Program-made: the position numbers and the translations under genes
From: an uncultured Clostridia bacterium
Lineage (GTDB): Bacteria; Bacillota; Clostridia; Christensenellales; Borkfalkiaceae
Assembly: GCA_944328495.1 (NCBI GenBank)
Contig: CALVHR010000019.1
Span: 1 to 37,546 of the forward strand
Reading direction: 5' to 3'
DNA length: 37,546 bases
Shown: positions 31,699 through 37,546 of the stretch, one piece after another
Position numbering within the stretch: the first letter of the stretch is position 1
How the letters are laid out: the number at the start of each line of letters is the position of its first letter
Notes under the pieces: generated by a model
What the model was told of the DNA's origin: nothing
Databases searched by the model: none
What the model saw: only the letters and a program-made list of their open reading frames with translations

Positions 31699-33183
31699 TC
31701 AAAATCCGTACAGATCTTTTGTGCCGAATTCGGGCTCGCAGGTCATGTTGATGCCGAGTTTTCGCATCATGCCCTGATCGCTTTCGGGAAGAATGCAGGA
31801 AGAATGCGCATCGCAACCGCGCAGGCGGATAAGCATATTCATCGCCTTTTCCGCAATCGGATTGGTGGCCGCGCAGATGGAAAGCGCGGTGAGCACGTCC
31901 CCGAGGCTGAGCTTTATTCTGTCCTCACGCAAAACTTCCTTTTTTAGCTGAATGATCGGAGCCAAAACAATGGGCGAAAGCAGGAGCATATCGTCCGCAA
32001 TGCGCGAAAGCACCTTGACCGCATTGAGTACAGCGCTCGCGCAAGCCGTCATCAATTTGTTGGATTTCCCCGTCACAAATTCTCCGCCTTCCAATCCTAT
32101 GGCAACCGCAGAACTTCCCGAGCTTTCCGCCTTTTCGAGCGCAGGCTTGACACAGGCGCGCTCGTCGATGGAGATCTTGTTTTCGTTCATCAGAAGACGG
32201 ATGCGCTCGAATGCGTCCGCGGTAACGTTTCCGGTCTTATAATCGCAGGCGATCTTATAATAGCGGCGAATGATCTCCTGACGCGCGGCTTCGCGGCAAA
32301 CTTCGTCGTCCACGATTCCGTACCCTGCCATATTCACGCCCATGTCCGTAGGCGAATTATAAATATTTTCATCCCCCGTGATCTTGCTTAAAATAGACTT
32401 GACGATGGGGAAACACTCAATGTCGCGATTATAATTGACAGTCGTGATCCCGTACGTTTCCAAATGGTACGGATCGATCATGTTCACGTCGCCTAAATCC
32501 GCCGTCGCGGCTTCATACGCTACGTTCACGGGATGACGCAGCGGCAGGTTCCAAATCGGGAACGTCTCAAACTTTGCATATCCCGCACGCACGCCGCGCT
32601 TATATTCATGGTACAACTGTGAAAGACATGTCGCAAGCTTCCCGCTGCCCGGCCCCGGCGCCGTCACGACAACAAGAGGCTTGACCGTTTCAATATACGG
32701 ATTCGCGCCATACCCTTCATCGGATACGATAATATCCACTTCGGTGGGATACCCTTTCGTTTTACGGTGAATATACGTTTTCAGTCCGTGACCCTTGAGT
32801 TTTGCAATAAACTTGTCCGCGGCAGACTGGCCTTCGTACTGCGTCACGACGACGCTGTTCATGTTCAGTCCCAACCCGCGCAGTTTATCGATCTGACGCA
32901 AAACATCCGTCCCGTACGGAATGCCGAAGTCGGCACGGATCTTGTTTCGCTCCAAATCCGCCGCACTGATCACGAATATGATTTCCGACTGATCTTTGAG
33001 ATGCAACAAGATCTTGCACTTTGCATCGCTCTCAAACCCCGGCAAAACGCGGAATGCATGCATATCGTCAAACAACTTTCCGCCGAATTCCAAATACAGC
33101 TTATTGTCAAACTTTCGGATGCGCTCCAAGATCTTTTCGCTCTGCAATTTTACGTATAAAGCATTATCGAATCCCTTTTTCAT
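31699..33183 (-). CDS. DUF1846 domain-containing protein
   Basis: A 494-residue soluble protein with the expected length and sequence of the DUF1846 family. Recognisable segments are the start MKKGFDNALYVKLQSEKILE and the glycine-rich loop VTAPGPGSGKLATCLSQLYH (about 180-199). AGYAKFETFPIWNLPLRHP and NYNRDIECFPIVKSIL follow. The GPGSGK loop looks like a nucleotide-binding P-loop. The family is widespread in Clostridia and of unknown function. The ATG at 33183 lies 38 bases after a consensus -10 box; its Shine-Dalgarno is weak (GAGAGTGTGG). It is followed by the terminator at 31612-31647. Confidence 0.88.
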   Translation of the reverse strand: MKKGFDNALYVKLQSEKILERIRKFDNKLYLEFGGKLFDDMHAFRVLPGFESDAKCKILLHLKDQSEIIFVISAADLERNKIRADFGIPYGTDVLRQIDKLRGLGLNMNSVVVTQYEGQSAADKFIAKLKGHGLKTYIHRKTKGYPTEVDIIVSDEGYGANPYIETVKPLVVVTAPGPGSGKLATCLSQLYHEYKRGVRAGYAKFETFPIWNLPLRHPVNVAYEAATADLGDVNMIDPYHLETYGITTVNYNRDIECFPIVKSILSKITGDENIYNSPTDMGVNMAGYGIVDDEVCREAARQEIIRRYYKIACDYKTGNVTADAFERIRLLMNENKISIDERACVKPALEKAESSGSSAVAIGLEGGEFVTGKSNKLMTACASAVLNAVKVLSRIADDMLLLSPIVLAPIIQLKKEVLREDRIKLSLGDVLTALSICAATNPIAEKAMNMLIRLRGCDAHSSCILPESDQGMMRKLGINMTCEPEFGTKDLYGF

Positions 33184-33220
33184 TCGTACCACACTCTCAG
33201 ACAATCAATCTATCTGTCTT

Positions 33221-33249
33221 ATTATAGCACACTGAAAACAGGAATGCAA
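33221..33249 (-). promoter_or_regulatory. SigA-type promoter of the DUF1846 gene
   Basis: On the minus strand TTGCAT (33249-33244) and a consensus TATAAT (33226-33221) are separated by 17 bp. Confidence 0.8.
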
Positions 33250-33305
33250 CGGCATGAAAACAATTTTATAAAGAAAAACAAATCGAAAGTTTTCACTTCG
33301 CTCAT

Positions 33306-33339
33306 GCCGCCGCCCCGTCGAAAACGACGGGGCGGCGGC
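33306..33339. terminator. Perfect 15-bp GC-rich stem-loop after the amidase gene
   Basis: Arms 33306-33320 and 33325-33339 are perfectly complementary around AAAA/UUUU. It begins six bases after the amidase stop, but no U-tract follows on the minus strand, so it is a terminator-like element of uncertain efficiency. Confidence 0.55.
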
Positions 33340-33344
33340 AAAAT

Positions 33345-34025
33345 TCAGCAGAAATATGCGAGCGTACCCGCAAAGATCGCCTGAGCGACTTGACTCTGAT
33401 ACTCTTCGCTCAACAACAGAGCTTCATCCTCGGCATTGGATAAAAATCCGCATTCGACAATGACGGACGTAAACCTCGAACAATTGAGCATATAATAATC
33501 GCCGCGCAGGGCGGATAACGCGCGGTTATTCATCGCATTGAGCTGCTCCTGTATGCTGTTTGCAAGGGCTGTACCGTTTGCATCCCCTTCACGGAAAAAC
33601 ACCTGTCCCCCGCGTCGGGAACGGTCCGCGATAAAATTGTTTTGGTGCACCGATATTACGGCATTCGGCGCCGCACCTTCGATAATATCCCTGCGCGCTT
33701 CCATATCCCGCCGCTTATAGCCCGCAGTGGGAAGACCATACAGTCCGCCCTCATTTTTGCGCGTAAGAATTACCCGAAATCCCGCATCGGAAAAATATCG
33801 GGCTAATTTTTTGACGATCGCAAGATTGATATCGCTCTCTTTGGTCTTTGTCGTAACCCCGAGAACACCCGGATCCACGCCGCCGTGCCCAGCATCCAGA
33901 ACGACAGTATAGCGCGCATACTCCGCCGCCGCGGCGCTCGCCTTGGAAATCCCGAAACTTACAAAGAGCGCGGCGGCAAAAAAGATTGCCGCCGCAATAC
34001 ATGCACTTTTCCGAATAACAAACAT
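33345..34025 (-). CDS. cwlD: N-acetylmuramoyl-L-alanine amidase (Amidase_3, CwlD-like)
   Basis: A 226-residue exported zinc amidase that cuts the bond between N-acetylmuramic acid and L-alanine in peptidoglycan. An N-terminal hydrophobic signal or anchor (about 8-33) leads into a single Amidase_3 domain. Zinc ligands are His47 (LDAGHGG), Glu63 (TKESDINLA) and His127 (ISVHQNN); the catalytic Glu191 lies in VIVECGFLSN. The one-domain layout and length match CwlD, which makes muramic delta-lactam in the spore cortex, but a vegetative amidase cannot be excluded. A GGGGGCGG site precedes the ATG. It starts 68 bases after the giant SGNH-domain gene on the same strand. Confidence 0.85.
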   Translation of the reverse strand: MFVIRKSACIAAAIFFAAALFVSFGISKASAAAAEYARYTVVLDAGHGGVDPGVLGVTTKTKESDINLAIVKKLARYFSDAGFRVILTRKNEGGLYGLPTAGYKRRDMEARRDIIEGAAPNAVISVHQNNFIADRSRRGGQVFFREGDANGTALANSIQEQLNAMNNRALSALRGDYYMLNCSRFTSVIVECGFLSNAEDEALLLSEEYQSQVAQAIFAGTLAYFC

Positions 34026-34093
34026 ATTTCCGCCCCCGCCGAATTCGTTATCATATTATATGCTTGGCAGAAGCGAGAAATCCCAGTTCTCAG

Positions 34094-37000
34094 CTACTTT
34101 CCGAATACGACACGATTGATGATTTCGCTCCACACCGCATACCCTTCGGCTGTAAAATGAATGTTGTCGCTTTTAAAATATGCCGCGATCGGATTCCCGT
34201 CTTTCACCAGCGCCGATTCCATATCAATGATCGTAAGCCAGTCGCTTTGCTTCCCGTATTCTTTCATGCATTCGATGAGATTTCCGTATTCCGTCGTGTA
34301 CTTGCCGTTTGAATAATTATTGGGCACGGGAAGGGATAAGACATAATAGATCTCGGCTTCGGGGAAATCTGCATGCATCTTTTCAAGAAGTTCTGCAAGA
34401 AGTTGTGCCGTATATTCGCCCGTATCGCCCTGATTGTTCACATTGTTCCCGCCGAGGAAAAGCACGATCTTGGAAGGATCAAACGGCGCGATCAGCCGAT
34501 CGTATGCATACAGCCAGTCTTCGACGATGGTGCCGCCGATACCGACGTTATACCCCAATGTATTTGTACCGATATCTTCCTGCCATGTATCCCAAAAATC
34601 GATGGTGCTGCTTCCCGCAAACAGAGCACCGCCCTTTTCCGCATCGGCATATTCCGCCGCCAAAGACGCGATGCGCGCTTCGTACGGCGATACATATTCA
34701 TACTCTTCCATGTTTGCAGCAAACTCTTCGACCTTCGTCTGATCGGTCTCCACGTACAACCTTGAAACTTTCATCGTGCAATTCTGCCCGCCCAACGTGA
34801 GCGCGGGATCGGTCAATCCGGAAGCATCCCAGCTATGCCAGACTTTCCCGTCAATTAAAAACGAAAAAACATTGTTGCAATTAACGATCGTAAAATTGAG
34901 AATCGCCGGCGCATTCTCCTGCGGACTGCGCACAAGATTGTATTTCTGCCACAGCGTGTCGCCGTTTTTGATCTCGGTAAACACCTGATACTTTCCGCCG
35001 GGAACATACTCAAACACATATCGCACCGCTTGCGTATCGCTGACATACAGCTGCAGCTCGCTCTGCCCCCAATCTTCATAGTAAGGCATCGTAAGCGTAC
35101 CGCTCGCCATCCAATACGCCCCCGAAACCGCCGCACCGTCCTTGAACACGAACGCCTTGTCATAGTCGGCGAGAGTCTTTTGGAAGGTTCCGTTTTCTCC
35201 CGAAATAAAAGACAGGCTTTCCGAATATTGCGTAAGATTTGCAGAGAGTGAGAGATTTTGAGCAGGTGCGCCGTGCAACTGCTGCATCAGCGCATCGAAA
35301 GCATCGCCCTTATGCACGGCAAAATTTGTCCAGACCGTGTCGCAGTATTGCCGCATCGCAAAGCCATAACCGGTGTATCCCCAATCCGTTTCCAGCGTAT
35401 AGACGCAGGTATATTCAGCCATATACGTTCCGTCTTTGAGCCAGACCTCGATCGTACCGTTATCGTACACAAAAATATAATCGAGGGTATATTCTGTGCC
35501 CGAAGGCATTGTCTTATTTAATGCTGCGATCGTACTCATCTGTCCGCCAATCGTAGGATACGCATAAAAACTGTTGTTGGTCGGGAAACGGAAAAGATGA
35601 AACTTGATGAAATAATTTATGTCTTTGTAAATCTGGAATTCCACCTTACTGGCCGCAGCGCCGCTTGTCTTGGTGTTGGTGACTTCCACCCTGCCCGAAA
35701 CGGCGTATTCGTAGCCGCCCATGGGCACGCCTTGGATATACGGCGCCGCCATCACGCGAGCAGACGAATCCTTACCCGACACAGTGATCGTGCCGTCATC
35801 CGCCACCTCAAATTTGGAAATGTTTTCCGAGCTTCCTAAAAGCGTTACGCCCAATGATTTATCTTTATAACCGCTCAGTGCGTCGGCATAATATGCCTCC
35901 GCTTCCGCGCGATCATCTGCAATTGAAAGGTTTTTCAGCACAGCGCGACACGAAACGGAAGATACGCACAGCTCATTATAGGACATCGAATCCAATGTAA
36001 GGCGATAGATCACTTCTCCTTCAAACAGCATGGCGAGGCTGTTCCCGCAGCAGACCACTTCAAAGCGAACAAATTCTCCCGCCGCATACGCGATACCCGT
36101 CCGATGCTCCGTGTAATTTTTAAAACCGCTTCTGTCTTTATAATCGCTGAACAGCTTGAACGAATCCGCGCCTTCGCCGCGCAGCGCAAAGCGGATCATC
36201 AAATCGTCCTGCTGGTAAGCCATAAAGACGACTTCGCAGCCCTCCGTCAAATCCTGCACCGCCACATCGACGCCGAAAATATAATAATCGGACACATTGT
36301 TTCCATCGTCATTCAGAATAGCCGCATTCCCTTCCAGCACATAACCGTCTTCGGAAAAGTCCCATTCCGCGTATTCGGCGCCGCCGTAACCGCTCAGTGA
36401 ATGTGAACCGAACGGCTCGCACACCTTTATAAAATATGTATAAGTATTTTGCGCGGTCCTATCTTCGGAAACCACGAAATACTCGACCGAATGATTATCC
36501 GCATCATAGTTCGATGTCAGCGATGCCCCTGTCGCCAGCGAGTAATTGCTGTTTTCGCCGACATTTTTGCGCATCGCTCTGTATTGCTCTTCCGTCATGG
36601 TGATCGAATCCCCGACGACGGGCGCACCGCAAACATCATGCAAAACAAAGGAAATGTCGTCCGACAGCACCGTCAATTTCACCGAATATGTTTTTTGCGT
36701 GCCGTCCTCGGCTGTCACCGCAAAGGTCAGCGTCTTGCCGTCCAGCGTCACGGCAACGCTTGCTCCCGTCGCCAGCGTATATTCGCAAAGTTCCGCTTTG
36801 TCCTGCGCCGCCGACAGCGCTTCATATTGCGCCGTCGTGAGTATCGCTTCCCCTTCCGATACTGACACTCCGTTCACTTCCGAAATCGTGAGCGATGTGT
36901 CATCGGAAAGCACCGTCAATTTCACCGAATATGTTTTTTGCGTGCCGTCCTCGGCTGTTACCGCAAAAGAGAGCGTCTTGCCGTCCAGCGTGATTACAAC

Positions 37001-37546
37001 ACTTGCTCCCGTCGCCAGCGTATATTCGCAAAGTTCCGCTTTGTCCTGCGCCGCCGACAGCGCTTCATATTGTGCCGTCGTGAGTGTCGCTTCCCCTTCC
37101 GATACCGCCACTCCGTTCACTTCCGAAATCGTGAGCGATGTATCATCGGAAAGCACCGTCAATGTCACCGAATATGTTTTTTGCGTGCCGTCCTCAGCTG
37201 TCACCGCAAAATTCAAAGTCTTGCCGTCCAGCGTCACGGCAACGCTTGCTCCCGTCGCGAGCGTATATTCGCAAAGTTCCGCTTTGTCCTGCGCCGCAAC
37301 CAGCGCTTCATATTGCGCCGTCGTGAGCGTCGCTTCCCCTTCCGATACTGACACTCCGTTCACTTCCAAAATCGTGAGCGATGTGTCATCGGAAAGCACC
37401 GTCAATGTCACCGAATACGTTTTTTGCGTGCCGTCCTCGGCTGTCACCGCAAAGGTCAGCGTCTTGCCATCCAGCGTCACGGCAACGCTTGCTCCCGTCG
37501 CGAGCGTATATTCGCAAAGTTCCGCTTTGTCCTGCGCCGCCGACAG
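34094..37546 (-). CDS. Giant secreted repeat protein with C-terminal SGNH hydrolase (5' end missing)
   Basis: The open frame enters from the right edge; 1150 residues are visible and the true start lies outside. The N-terminal visible part has at least four near-identical 81-residue repeats (TLDGKTLTFAVTAEDGTQKT, then YSVKLTVLSDD) plus one diverged copy. The repeats resemble cadherin-like beta-sandwich domains of bacterial surface proteins. The middle holds two or three jelly-roll, LamG-like domains. The last roughly 200 residues form an SGNH/GDSL hydrolase: block I FAGSSTIDFW, block II GIGGTIVEDW, block III LFLGGNNVNN, block V DNIHFTAEGY. It may remove acyl groups from a polysaccharide; substrate unknown. 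No terminator separates it from the amidase gene. Confidence 0.82.
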   Translation of the reverse strand: MSAAQDKAELCEYTLATGASVAVTLDGKTLTFAVTAEDGTQKTYSVTLTVLSDDTSLTILEVNGVSVSEGEATLTTAQYEALVAAQDKAELCEYTLATGASVAVTLDGKTLNFAVTAEDGTQKTYSVTLTVLSDDTSLTISEVNGVAVSEGEATLTTAQYEALSAAQDKAELCEYTLATGASVVITLDGKTLSFAVTAEDGTQKTYSVKLTVLSDDTSLTISEVNGVSVSEGEAILTTAQYEALSAAQDKAELCEYTLATGASVAVTLDGKTLTFAVTAEDGTQKTYSVKLTVLSDDISFVLHDVCGAPVVGDSITMTEEQYRAMRKNVGENSNYSLATGASLTSNYDADNHSVEYFVVSEDRTAQNTYTYFIKVCEPFGSHSLSGYGGAEYAEWDFSEDGYVLEGNAAILNDDGNNVSDYYIFGVDVAVQDLTEGCEVVFMAYQQDDLMIRFALRGEGADSFKLFSDYKDRSGFKNYTEHRTGIAYAAGEFVRFEVVCCGNSLAMLFEGEVIYRLTLDSMSYNELCVSSVSCRAVLKNLSIADDRAEAEAYYADALSGYKDKSLGVTLLGSSENISKFEVADDGTITVSGKDSSARVMAAPYIQGVPMGGYEYAVSGRVEVTNTKTSGAAASKVEFQIYKDINYFIKFHLFRFPTNNSFYAYPTIGGQMSTIAALNKTMPSGTEYTLDYIFVYDNGTIEVWLKDGTYMAEYTCVYTLETDWGYTGYGFAMRQYCDTVWTNFAVHKGDAFDALMQQLHGAPAQNLSLSANLTQYSESLSFISGENGTFQKTLADYDKAFVFKDGAAVSGAYWMASGTLTMPYYEDWGQSELQLYVSDTQAVRYVFEYVPGGKYQVFTEIKNGDTLWQKYNLVRSPQENAPAILNFTIVNCNNVFSFLIDGKVWHSWDASGLTDPALTLGGQNCTMKVSRLYVETDQTKVEEFAANMEEYEYVSPYEARIASLAAEYADAEKGGALFAGSSTIDFWDTWQEDIGTNTLGYNVGIGGTIVEDWLYAYDRLIAPFDPSKIVLFLGGNNVNNQGDTGEYTAQLLAELLEKMHADFPEAEIYYVLSLPVPNNYSNGKYTTEYGNLIECMKEYGKQSDWLTIIDMESALVKDGNPIAAYFKSDNIHFTAEGYAVWSEIINRVVFGK
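36721..37546 (-). repeat. Near-identical 243-bp tandem coding repeats
   Basis: The phase-matched base occurs at 36721, 36964, 37207 and 37450, giving a period of exactly 243 bp (81 codons). The visible copies differ at only a few positions (for example AAAGGTCAG, AAAAGAGAG and AAATTCAAA at the same site). The array continues past the right edge, and a diverged copy lies to the left. Such arrays change copy number by recombination or polymerase slippage and are hard to assemble from short reads. Confidence 0.92.

Noticed and set aside
33306-33339. Confident terminator call for the amidase gene
   Set aside because: The stem is perfect but no run of T follows on the minus strand, so it is listed only with moderate confidence.
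36721-37546. Regular repeats as a possible CRISPR array
   Set aside because: The period is 243 bp, a whole number of codons, and the repeated unit is nearly continuous without unique spacers. It encodes protein repeats.

Overview
The window looks like a chromosomal stretch of a Bacillota bacterium, probably an anaerobic gut or rumen member of the Clostridia. The signs are strong purine-rich Shine-Dalgarno sites, SigA-type promoters (TTGACA, about 17 bp, TATAAT), a nadA-nadB-nadC-niaR cluster, RqcH, a tig-clpP-clpX cluster, a CwlD-type amidase, and large secreted proteins with bacterial Ig-like and repeat domains. No rRNA, tRNA, CRISPR array or transposase was seen. Assignments rest on motifs read by eye; no database search was possible.

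Positions 1-3125 (minus strand) hold a block of small genes without recognisable housekeeping function: a basic 74-residue protein, an 81-residue beta-rich protein, a 229-residue charged protein, a 184-residue protein and a membrane-anchored Ig-like protein. They are tightly packed and resemble the accessory part of an integrative element or prophage whose main body would lie left of the window. Core-type genes start at 3260 with a strong promoter for an orphan membrane protein.

Positions 4516-7421 carry a PMCA-like P-type cation ATPase behind a clear yybP-ykoY manganese riboswitch that ends in an intrinsic terminator. Positions 7483-11227 carry de novo NAD synthesis (NadA, NadB, NadC) with its probable repressor NiaR; a palindrome overlaps the -35 box of the nadA promoter. 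Positions 11344-14198 encode a large duplicated Ig/LamG-like lipoprotein. Positions 14322-17963 encode trigger factor, ClpP and ClpX; trigger factor has an unusual Lys/Ala/Pro-rich tail.

Positions 18054-18828 hold a compact divergent locus: a 44-residue protein on one strand and a two-domain XRE repressor on the other, separated by two copies of an 18-bp operator-like sequence. One copy fills the spacer of the small gene's promoter. After it come rqcH, a GNAT/nitroreductase pair, two tandem GT8 glycosyltransferases, an acyltransferase plus LPG-flippase-like lipid module, an MFS transporter, a TrmH-family RNA methyltransferase, a CMP-kinase-like/TtcA-like pair, DUF1294, a cyclase-family enzyme, a CvpA-like protein, a DUF1846 protein and a CwlD-type amidase. 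The right edge is the C-terminal 1150 residues of a giant protein with near-identical 81-residue repeats and a terminal SGNH hydrolase.

Most transcription is on the minus strand. Plus-strand genes are the membrane protein at 3333, the XRE regulator, rqcH, the GT8 pair and the TrmH-family gene. Perfect hairpins, several bidirectional, separate most units.
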